Position numbers and translations under genes: made by a program
From: Pseudisothecium myosuroides
Lineage: Eukaryota > Streptophyta > Bryopsida > Hypnales > Lembophyllaceae
Direction: 5' to 3'
DNA length: 64,000 nt
Assembly (NCBI GenBank): GCA_951799445.1
Contig: OX637291.1
Span: forward strand, 7,628,501-7,692,500
Part shown: positions 1 to 9,957 of the stretch, one piece after another
How the letters are laid out: the number at the start of each line of letters is the position of its first letter
Position numbering within the stretch: position 1 is the stretch's first letter
Notes under the pieces: model-generated
What the model saw: the letters and a program-made list of their open reading frames with translations, nothing else
What the model was told of the DNA's origin: nothing
Database searches by the model: none

Positions 1-1440
1 TGTAATATTTGCTCAATTTAAGCGGTGAGCTTGGTAATTAAATTCAAAACAAAAACAAAGAATTGCCATGGGGCATGAGGATGTACACATAGACGTGGAC
101 AAAGTTATTTCCGACACCGGTAGTGAAGAGGTGAGTTTTTGAATTAACCCTTGGTATTTTCCCTAATTAGCGTTGATTTTCATAATCAGCCCTTAAAGTG
201 TGATTAGCAAGCCGTGATTAGTGCAAATTAGAAGTTTAGATTCAAAAGTCTATAGATTAGGGATAGAGGTTTCCGAAAACATATTACACATAGGATTTGG
301 CTTTAAATCGACCGCGTTAAGCTAAATTAAACAGTAGGGGGTAGGACGGAGGAATTTTGAGTAAAATTCATCCAAAAAGAACCATGGACGGAACTTAGGG
401 GTCTAGATTAGAAAGAAAATTTAGGATTAAAATTAGGGATTAATTAGCGGTTAGAATTAGAGCCAATTTACATTTTTATTTCTTAAAGTTAAATTTCTAA
501 GGTCAAAATCTAGAGTTAACTTTGGGAAGTTAAAAAGTAGAATTAATTTGGAAGTTTAACTTAGGGGGTAAAAATTTCCAGTGAAACCTTAAGGTAGTTT
601 AGAAAAGGAAGTTAGGGTTAATTAGGAGTAAAAAATCCGAGTGGGAAGTAGAAATCAAAAAAGTAAAACTTTAGACTAAATTTAGGAGGTAGAAATTACG
701 AGTAGATTTTGAGTTAGGAATAGAGTTAAAATTAGAAGTCAAAACTCAGAGTCAATTGGAAAGTAAAAAGTTAGAGTGAAAAGCTAAAAATAGAAGTTAG
801 AAGTTAAAAGTGAAAGGTAGTGGTTAATTTTTAGAGTTAGGTTAGGAGTAAAAACCGAGAGTCAAAGTAAAAACATAGAGTTAAAAGTGAAACTTAGAAT
901 TACCCTAGAAGGTTAAAACGTGGAAGTTAAGAGTTATAGTTAATTTAGGAGTAAAAACCTAAAGTCAAAAGTCAAAATATAGAGTCGAAGTCGGTGGTTA
1001 ATATTTAGGACCAAGTTAAAGAAGTAGAATCTGGAGTTACATTCAGAAGTCGGAAGTTAGAGTAAGAGTTGGAACGTTAGGGATAGCTTTTAAACGTAGA
1101 ACTTCTAGGTGGAGTCTTAAAAACCCAAGATAGTCTTGGAGGTCCATGGAAGGAACATAAGGGTTCCCCTTTTTACGTAGTTAGGAACGTTAGAAATGAC
1201 GCCAACTACCCAGTCTACCCTCAACATAGGATAGATAGTTAGGGAGTCAGAATTTCACCATCACTTTGAACATTGCAATTAACTTGTGAATTACTACATG
1301 CATTACTAATTATTTGCTGCCATCCACGACCCTTAGGAAACGTTAGCAAAAAAGATCCATTGCTTGGAAGGCACAGTGGACCGCGCTCACAACACCCCTA
1401 TATATTAAAAAAGTGGATAAAGGCATAGAACCTGGTCGGT
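1..1440 (+). repeat. Left arm of a large inverted duplication (gene start plus intron 1)
   Basis: This block contains a leader, a short coding exon at 68-130 and a long intron. The same order of sequences occurs on the minus strand at about 49165-51425: the leader with a GTGAGCTTGG motif, an ATG exon, a C-poor repetitive intron, the block with GACGCCAACTACCCA, and the block with GGAAGGCACAGTGGACCGCG. The arms are clearly diverged, so the duplication is old. The right arm carries an extra 742-bp transposon that the left arm lacks. The gene starts face each other. Whether the arms arose by segmental duplication or as ends of a very large element cannot be decided here. Confidence 0.75.
131..1320 (+). 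repeat. C-poor degenerate oligomer repeat in intron 1
   Basis: About 1.1 kb made of loosely repeated 8-14 bp words such as GTTAGAAGTTAAAAGT, AGAGTTAAAA and TTAGGAGTAAAAA. Cytosine is very rare on this strand. The minus-strand paralogue at 50230-51240 shows the same composition, so on the plus strand it reads as T/C/A-rich words. No coding frame is supported. Confidence 0.7.
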
Positions 1441-1479
1441 GTTCGCTTTATTACCAAGGGTGGGTAATCCAGCGCCCAC
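1331..1479 (-). mobile_element. Copia 3'-end/LTR fragment, antisense in intron 1
   Basis: The reverse complement aligns with about 49110-49260, where the end of a copia protease region is followed by a purine tract and a TGTTGTAAGCGCGG LTR-like start. Here the same order is present but short: part of the LTR, the junction at about 1400, and about 75 bp of the internal region ending near GCGCCCAC. The fragment is shared by both inverted arms, so it predates their duplication. Confidence 0.6.
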
Positions 1480-2509
1480 AATAGACGTGTGAAGGTTGTG
1501 GGAAAACATAGAACATGGAGCATGTCGCATGACGGGAACGGTTTGGAAACAGAGGGCAAGTCCTACGTCATGATTTATGTTCAATGTAGATGTGATGTGG
1601 GCGACCTCGGTTCATGTAAGTTTGTAAGGTGCATGTGCAAATGGAGTTTTCGTCATTGCTATGAGTCCCTGACACCAAGAGCAATGGTGCAGGAGAACTT
1701 GCGAAAGCTCGCGGTGAAGCCCAGTTATGACTCTTGCCACTGTGCACAGTTATGGTGTCATTTTTGCTGCAAAACAGAGTCATAGTATTTTATACATTTG
1801 ACTGATGTATGTATTTAGCTGGCTATGGATTAGTCCGAGACTGATATTGTGCCTTCTGCAAACAATGTGACTGTTCTAGGCAGGCTTTGGTTGATCTTAC
1901 GTATAGAGGAGGTGTAAGTGTGAGCTCGGGAACGGCTTCAGATTCATCACAGAGTTTCTCATAAGTAATCATGGTACGTAAGGAAATCTCGAATTTGTCG
2001 GAAGGCAAACATCGTCAGGAATTTATGAGTTACATGAGGAATAGCCGATGCAATTTCTTGTAGGCCGTGCTAGTGAGTTGAGGACGGTCTTGTTTATTAA
2101 CTTGTGTGAATTGACAACTGCGACTTATGGTATAGATTGTAGAAGTGTATTATAGAGTTGTCCGTTCTCTAGAGTGTGCTCAAAATTGATGATACTGACT
2201 ATGATAATCATGAAGTGAAGTACTTCTTGAAATCTGAAGCTGACCTTTTATTTGTGTATGGCGTGTCTGCACCATGCTGAAGAGGCGAGGGATTGTGGCA
2301 TTGAACCCGAGAAGGGAGGTAAGGCTGCACAGATGTAGTCCTGTACAATTAAATGGAGTTCCCAATTTTCTTACACGCATTGGAATGTGGGAAGCTGTAT
2401 TGTACATGATTCTGTACTTCTCTATGATGTTTAGTATAAAATGTGCCACCCTGTACATGTGAACATGTCTTCTGTATATGCAGTACTAATCTTATTGAAA
2501 TTGAAGCAG
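1480..2509. other. Probable intron sequence, no supported exon
   Basis: Lies between the copia fragment and the exon that begins after the acceptor at 2507-2509. Short open frames occur, but none has recognisable protein character or is flanked by a matching donor and acceptor. Confidence 0.4.
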
Positions 2510-5433
2510 GCCATGTCAACTGAAAGGAATGGGAGGAGACAAGCTGAAGGATTTGTGAAGTGGAAAGACCCTGTAGGAGCAAAGTCACGAAGTGGAGCTC
2601 CACTGGCTTCTGCCTCTTTGTCGGGAAGCAAAGGACAGAAGAGGACGTTGTCTAATGCGTCCACTTCAAGGCTGTTGGCTACAAACGCATTGGCACTCCC
2701 AGTGCAAGCGACGACACGCATGCAGAGCTTTCAGGCTCCTGTGTTGTCCAGAGGAGGAGAAACTCGGCGTCCACCATTGCGGACATCAAAAGCTAGTGAT
2801 GATGGAGACGCGTCCTCAAGGAGGATGGGAAGTAAGAACCTTACAGAGTACTTGATATGCATTGTGGAATGACTGAAAAGTTTTTGAATTGTGTGGAGCA
2901 TGAATGGAAGGAGTGGCATCCGATGATTGCATTTTGAGTAGTGATGTTCATATTCCCATGACTCACAGCTGAGGTAGGTCTCGTTCAAAAATGTTGTGCA
3001 TATGAGTGAAAGAAAGTAGCCGGCTTAAGCATTGTGCTGGCACAGTGTCGACAATGATTGGGAATGCAGGACCCGTGACGACGAGAGGACCATCAAGTGG
3101 ACCGTCCGGTCCCCATCACGTGGACGGCAGTCGATATCAAGGGCGGAAGAGAGTCCTCAGAGAATTTGTTCGCCAATGTCAGTGCAAACAACGACAGCGG
3201 AAGACAGTTGTCACACAAGTGGCCTCAATTATTCAGCAACAAAGGGAGTGCAGAGGGCGGTGAGGCAAGGAAGTTCCCGAGAAGCTCCCTCTCACCTTAC
3301 AGGAGCTCAGAATTCAGAAAAAATGCCATGCACACGGGGAGGCCAAAATGTCGACATGTTTAGTCGTTCTACTACATCTGGGGCGCCTGCACATGTGATC
3401 TTCAAAGAAGAGGTGAGTCAATGCAGCCGTCGTCAGCCACTGTAGATTCAATTGAAGCAGTGCGAATGGCTTCTGTGTTCGTTTGGAGTCTTCCTTTTTC
3501 TGAGCTTGAATTTGACAGAACATTAATCAAGGACAATGTATATAGAAATGTATATGTGTAGTGGTTGTCTTTGTTCATGTAAATGTATTTGAAGATTGAG
3601 ATATGGTACAGGGACATGAGAGTGATGGTGAAGACAATGGAGAACAGGAAATACAAATTGGAGATGGACAATTGCAAACGGAGACGGAAGAATTCTATTT
3701 CTGTGATGACCGCGTAGATGAAGACATAAATGGTGACAGTGAAGAGGAAGGAGATGGTGGAGCAGACTTGCTGGAAGGGGACTTCGAAGATGGAGAAAGT
3801 GCGATGGAAATCAAAGAATTGGCAATTACAGAGGAATCAATGAAGAGAAGGGAGAGGAGGCAAGCACAAGCTGAGCGAGAAAGAGAAGGCAGTATTCGGC
3901 AGAGAGAAGGTTTGCGCCGGAATTACCTGTTGGTAGATGCGTACACAAAAAAACCTTATGGCATCGGAGTAGGGGATTGGAGGAAGGAGTTGATGTTGCT
4001 CTCAAAAGATCTAGATCCAGCTATTGGCAACATTAACCAACAACTAGAAGGGGCAGTGCAGCAAATAGCAAACTGGATACAACATACTTGGGAATATAGC
4101 AAGCCTGTTCGGTTTCAATATGTGAAGGAGGTTGTAGCTCGTGGTGTAAGCTTGAGGCGGGCGGCACTGTGGAGAAAAATTAGGAACAGAGAACCTAAAC
4201 CCAGCAAGTTATCCGATCAAACTTGGCTGTCGTTGAAAAGACAACTTCAAAGTCCAGCAAACATCAAGAAGTCCCAAAGCTGCAGTAGAGCAAACGCTAG
4301 CAGGGTCAACTTTGGGAGAACCGGTCCTTCAGGGGAGGTTGGTGTGCAAGAACGACTTAGGAGGAGACTGCGAAGGTCTCCAAATCCTGAAGAAATCCAG
4401 TTCGAGATGGCTAGGGACAAAGGCTACAGCGGGCGCAATCAGAAAAAAAAAAAAAGGAGCTGAAATGTTGCATGCCATCGACTCGGGTGCACATTTGAAT
4501 GAGCAAGTGCCCAGGATCGGTGGAGTTATGGCAAATTCAACTGGCAGCAGAAGTGAAGACTTGAACTTGGATCGATGAGAAGTCTTCGGAGTTCATGAAG
4601 GCAGCATAGATGGAAACGCTGGCGGAGGAAGTGTGCACGAACCCTCAAAAGGGGGTAGGCTCGGAATGGCGGAGGAAGAAATTGTGAAGCATCCTCTAAT
4701 GATGAAAATGATACAAAGAATAGAAGCTTTGGAAGGCCAAGCTGCTGCGGTACCTCTGAACCGCACTGACGCACCAAGGGAAACCGGTAGTCTTCCACCA
4801 CCCAACAACGAAGTTGCAAAGGCATCGGGTTCCAAGGAGTGTGACAAATTCCAGGTATGTTGTCAAGTGCGAAGGGCAGTCGCAGTGTTAGTAATTAGAA
4901 CTTTTGCATGTACAAGGCAGGAGTGCGGAATTCGGACCTGCCAATGTTCCATGCATTGGAGAAAGTGTGGTCATGACTTAGTTTTAGTGCAATGTCTTGC
5001 AGGATGTCAGAAAAACCGAGAGTCAGTGCGAAGGAAATGAACCACCCTGGAAGCGTGGACGGCCGAGGAAGAAAGCAAAATAGAATTGAAGGCTGTTACA
5101 TCAGGGCATGTTGTTGCCCAAGGAAGTGGATGTATTCGAGACATAGGCAAGAGTTTGGTGAAAGTTGTGTCTGTTTTACAGGGCAAGCATTTGAATTGAA
5201 GAAACGTGAGCATAGAGATTCTTGGCACTGTTGGAAGGTTTTTCGGAGTTTTGTACAAATTGTCGATTTTTCGTCCGCAGTATATGTGGCGTCCGTAAGT
5301 GAGTACGCATGTGTCATTGTACTCAGAGCACTCTGGCTGGACATTACGGAATAAAAGAAGGGCAGTAGGAGAATGAACAGGAGCTCAGTGCTTATGTCGG
5401 TCATCTGAAGCATTTAGTTTATACATGTGTGAA

Positions 5434-5952
5434 CCCCGGGTACGCAACTCCCATATTATATGACCCTGATTATAATCACTTATAATGCATTTTAGTTCAA
5501 TTTCAAGGGATACAATTTGTTTTAATGTAGAAAATTCTTGTAGCCCTTTTAACAAGGAATCTAAAAACATAATTATATATATGAAATGATATTTCTTTGG
5601 GGCCGATAATAGCATTAAAAAACTAATTATATGAGTTTTTTTAATACATGTATCATGGGACAAGCTACCCAACTTTTTGGCCTTTTTAATAAAAATTTAA
5701 TTTTAATTGGAAGGAACTTTTTGTAAAGAATTTTTAAAACTATCCATAGGTGTTTCAATTCTTCACATACATTGTGAGTTTTTTTGTCATATGTGTGCAA
5801 TTCAACATTTTCTAAATTTAATTCTCTTTTAATTTGGTCTTCACCCAACTTTTTGGTCTTTTTAATTTGATATAATTTTTACAAAAGCCGTCCTCTAAGC
5901 TGTTTTAATGCCGATGACCCCTGTGTATAATACATGAGTTGTGTACCCGGGG
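5434..5952. mobile_element. Non-autonomous DNA transposon with CCCCGGGTAC inverted ends
   Basis: The left end CCCCGGGTACGCAACTC and the right end GAGTTGTGTACCCGGGG form imperfect inverted repeats. The flanks carry a 6-bp direct repeat TGTGAA (5428-5433 and 5953-5958), as expected of a target-site duplication. No transposase frame is present in about 519 bp. A truncated inverted relative lies at about 59160-59397. The superfamily was not assigned. Confidence 0.75.
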
Positions 5953-6505
5953 TGTGAACAAATGCTACCTAAACTAGTGTATATCAATAAAGACAGTGTT
6001 ATTGTATGTTGATGTCCTAGATACAGTGCATCTTAATGTATTTCGGTTCTCAAGAGCATTTCACGGGTGCATGTGCATGAGGGAGAATTCGTTCCTGTAG
6101 TGTGTAAGACCAGTAGGCTACTCTGAATAAGACAAATTGTTCCACAGTACCTTCTTTTTGCCCACGCTTCAAGATTCCAATGCACCACTTGTACACTTAA
6201 TCGATCATACACGTAGATTTAATAATGTCTTTTCGACAATGTGAATTCAATAAATTAAGAAGTTTCATCTGAGCACAGCGTACAGGACATGTGGACTATA
6301 TTTCGTGGATTGCAATGAACCAAAACTGCAAAAGCTTTATATTTTTCATCCCTACACAGTTTAAAGGACATGTGTACAATATTCATTGGACTGCTATGAG
6401 CGACTGCTGCTGCAACGGGACAGGAGAGCCATGCATGAAAGTCAATGGTGCCCGAAATGAGAGCTAAAATGACTGCCAGAACGACAAAATTCTTTCAACT
6501 AGTCA

Positions 6506-6877
6506 TTAGGAGAGAAATGAGGCCTCCAAAAGGCCCCTTCCCTTTGTTAAACTAAAATCAATCCAAATCTGCCCAAATTAGCTGAAATTTTCAAACTGCA
6601 GCAGTCAGCAGCAATCTGCAGCAGTCAGCAGCAATCTGCAGCAGTCAACAGGATTTTTTTTTTTTTTTTTTTTAATTTTTAATTTTTAATTTTTGTACTC
6701 TATCTTTATGACATGCAAAATGATGAAGATGGAGTACAAAAAAATTAAAAACTCTTTACATATTAGCAATCCTAGGTGGAGGATCATCGGCCACATAGGA
6801 AAAGGGGAAAAAAAAAAAAAAAAAAATTGGATAGTGACGGATCTCGGGGCCTTATGGAGGCCTGATTTTCCTCCTAA
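6506..6877. mobile_element. Foldback MITE with TTAGGAGARAAATGAGGCCTCC-type ends
   Basis: The first about 32 bp (TTAGGAGAGAAATGAGGCC) are the inverted complement of the last (GGCCTGATTTTCCTCCTAA). Inside are two copies of a 20-bp unit built on GCAGCAGTCAGCAGCAATCT at about 6599-6640, a T tract at 6652-6673 and an A tract at about 6809-6826. There is no coding potential. The ends resemble those of the element at 58471-59006, so both probably belong to one family. Confidence 0.65.
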
Positions 6878-7082
6878 TGTGTCCGAATCAAGGCCTCCTC
6901 ATTGACAAGGTATTTGACAGACCTCTGTTAATTTTTTGTCATATATATCACAACTCTCCTTGTAGTGATGCTATATAAATGTAATATACATTCCATATTA
7001 TTCTGTGATACAAGTGACTTTAGTGACAATACAATAGACAATTTAACCATTTCCTAGATTTGAAACTCCTATACAATTGATC

Positions 7083-7850
7083 TAGGGTGTTTGTGGGGTA
7101 AGCAAAATAAGACTACAAAGCAACACAAAAAATCACAAAAAGTCAAAACAAAATTTTTCAAAATTTTGTTTTTCATAGAAAGTATTTTTGTCTATATGTA
7201 AAGATTTGATTCATTCTATTTCGATTAGTGATGAAAAAGTTATGAACAATCTTATTTTTAAGTTAATCTTAGCATCTTCTTGAAAAAATTAACTTGGTTA
7301 CAAGAGTCTTTTGTAAATGCAATTTTCACAATTTAAAAAAAAATTTAGCAAGATTTAATTAGCTTACTAGAACAATCTCACTGTTGGAATTGGTTATTTT
7401 CAATTCCATCTTAGAGCTATTAATGGTTTAATTTTTCCTTCAATCTCATGTCTACTTTGCTTAAAAAAAAATTCAAGAATGAAAATCAAGTGTTTTTTTT
7501 TTAAAGAAATTCCTAAAATTTCAACTCAATTCTTCAATTTAAAAAATTTGAAATTCAAAATGTGTAGTGCAAAAATTGTTGATTTAAAGCAAAGACAATT
7601 CAAAGCCTTAAAATTTAGTCAAGCAAGGTGCAAAATAATTGAAATTATTTATTTTAAATGCATATATCTTGCAATCCATATAATCAAAGTTTTTGAAATT
7701 TTTTCTATACATTTCTAAACTAGTCTAATGCAAGATCCTATAGTTAAACATGCGAAAAAATAATTTTTAAGGTTTTTGCATTTTGTAATAGAATTGACAG
7801 TTTTGAGTGGTTTTGATGTGAAAAAATGCCTTGGGAGTTTAGAAATTGAA
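7083..7850. mobile_element. Eroded relative of the CCCCTAAA / TTAA element family
   Basis: Interior motifs (TTTTTGTCTATATG, GATTCATTCTATTT, AGCATCTTCTTGAAAAAA, and the end CCTTGGGAGTTTAG) match, in order and orientation, the element at 35865-36799. The terminal CCCCTAAA sequences are no longer recognisable. It is strongly AT-rich and has no genuine frame. Confidence 0.55.
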
Positions 7851-9440
7851 CTGGGCTAACTTAGTCCCACAAGCCAAAATGTGGCCTTTTAATTTTGAAA
7901 GATTTCCTTGTTTGACCATTATAATCTTTTCAATTGTACGGTCAAAGGACATTTCCCTTTCCTGAGAGCTCCAAGCCTATCTCCACTACCAATCAATACG
8001 GTCAGCTTATGTGAATCTTTGTTTAGGTGATAATTTGATTTGAATGAATTCCAAAGGGTCTAGATTTTAGTAAACTTGCGCTAGGCGCTCAAGGGTTAAT
8101 CCCTAAAAAACAGAGCCTATAACCATTTAGTCAAACTTGAAAGTCTTTCACTTTGTAACGTTTGAATCCTCCACTTCTTCCCTATTTATGAGTGAATTTT
8201 TTTGGTTTTATTTTTAAAAATTAAATCACATATCTTAATTTGTCATAAAATTTTCACCCTTTTTTTGTGACAGTTTCAAATTACCATGAATTTTTGAAGA
8301 AAAAATGAATAAAATTCATATCAGATACAAATTGTATTTTAAAAAATCTTAAATTTTCATTATAAAAGTACATTATAATGCAAAATACTTCGATTTAAAG
8401 AAATTTTTTATGTCACTCCATATTTAAAAACTATAGATCTTCAATTATAGACTTCAATCACTAAGATGCTTATTTTAAGGATTTTTTCAAATTTTCAAGT
8501 GGAATAAAAATTACACTTCAAAAGCTTCATTTTTTTATTTTCACTCAAAAGCAAAAAAAATCATTTTGAATGTCAAAATCAAGTTTTAAGGAAAAAACCT
8601 TCAAAATATTGAAATATAAAAGACAATGTACCTTTTTTTTATAACACTAAAAGAATGGTGGTCTTGAGACACCAAGGAATAGTATCAAAGCATGATGCCA
8701 AGGCCCACATTATACTCCCTTTGTCCCTCTAAAAACCTCTAAAATCCTTTCACGTAAGGAATTAACTTTATTTTTAGTCGTTGTACCAGTGATACATGCA
8801 TTCAAGAACTAGTATAGATCTATGCAAAATCCTCTAGATCTATGCAAAATCTCCAGCTTAGGTACTGTTGTTCAGGCACCAAAATCTATGCGGACACTAT
8901 CATATTTGAGCATTGTCCATGATTGCTACCAGCTCATCACTCTTGATGATTTAAAGGTTGGTAGCAACAATGGGATTCTAGAAATATCTACTCCCAACCT
9001 AAATACCCGCAACACGGAAACCTGACCAACTTCATGAATACATCTTCATAGCACCTAAATAGTCACCGAATCCATCGTTAGTATGATTGTCTAAGGAAGC
9101 AGTAACTCTAGTATGTACAAGGTGCTTCATATGGGCAAGGCCAAGCTTGCTAGGAGAGGAATGCTCCTTAATAGCTTGCCACTTGGCCCCACAAGATCAT
9201 TCAATATGGCCAACACTTACTTAGCAGTCAAAATTAGTAAACGGAGCTTTTTAGTGGGACATTAATTGTGCCTAATTTGGAGATTTTTAGAGGGACAGAG
9301 GGAGTTTAAAACTACCCTATATAAAGTCAATGACATGGCTATTAATAGCATCAATAAAGTTGCACACAAAAAATTGGATGAAAATCATCCATCCGAGGGA
9401 CACAAAACGTCCGTCCTGCAGTGTTGCCATTTACCCATCG
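7851..9440. other. AT-rich intergenic region, nothing assigned
   Basis: Mostly A/T homopolymer-rich sequence. A 67-codon frame at 8822-9025 has no recognised motif. The region from 9300 onward becomes the GC-richer 5' flank of the metallophosphoesterase gene. Confidence 0.4.
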
Positions 9441-9447
9441 CGCCGCG

Positions 9448-9474
9448 AGGACGACGACGACGACGACGACGACA
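9448..9474. repeat. GAC/ACG trinucleotide run
   Basis: Nine consecutive GAC-type triplets about 480 bp upstream of the metallophosphoesterase start codon, probably in its 5' flank. A second short direct repeat of CAATTTCGTT units follows at about 9758-9799. Confidence 0.85.
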
Positions 9475-9957
9475 AGCTCCTCGATGTCCTGCGTCGCGAA
9501 TCTTCACACTCGCAGTCGATGACCGAGAATGTTCGACAATGTTTTGCGAGGACGTTTTTTCGATCGAATTGAGCTATTACGGAGCTGAATCAGTTTCGTG
9601 AGCTCATTCCTGCACGCATTCAGTGGGATGCGGGGCGTTCCTGCATTGTCCACCGTTCTCGGGACACCAAGTAGCACGAATTTTTGCTCTTTCACAATTA
9701 CTCCCCGTCATCATCGCATCTCCCACTTGTAAGATTTCGCAACCTAATTCCCATCTCCGCCAATTTCGTCCAATTTCGTTCAATTTCGTTCAATTTCGAA
9801 ACATTCTCGAACATTTCATTGACAAACATTGGCAAATTGACGTTTGCACAGGAGTAGAGAACCCTGGTATCGTCCTTCCCCAAGCTTGCCGACCTTTCAA
9901 TTTTGGAGCAGTCTTCACGTGGTGAGAAGTGGTAGGAGGCGGAAAGGGAAGGGTCTC

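Larger units (their letters stand above)
68..5083 (+). pseudogene. Unrecognised multi-exon gene with C-terminal AT-hook, apparently broken
   Basis: Readable exons: 68-130 (21 codons, acidic, donor GTGAGT), about 2510-2831, an exon ending at 3412 (donor GTGAGT), 3612-4854, and 5003-5083 ending in TAG. Junctions 3412/3612 and 4854/5003 are both phase 0 and keep one frame. The exon at 3612 starts with a highly acidic stretch, then a basic helix rich in E, R and Q (about 3840-3930), then a Trp-containing region (3950-4200) and a basic region. The last exon ends in KRGRPRKKAK, a canonical AT-hook, which suggests binding to the DNA minor groove. Damage: a run of 13 A at 4443-4455 shifts the frame, and a TGA lies at 4576-4578; after it the frame stays open to the AT-hook. 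The exon 2/3 junction does not keep phase. The family was not recognised; a transposon-derived gene is possible. It is either a pseudogene or has extra introns around the damage. Confidence 0.5.

Noticed and set aside
3603..4463. Plant Ptta/En/Spm-type transposase (Transposase_24) for the large frame
   Set aside because: A few words near the end (GRTGPSGE, a GY before the poly-A) recall that family, but the core motifs could not be aligned by eye and the splice-compatible AT-hook exon does not fit it. Left unassigned.
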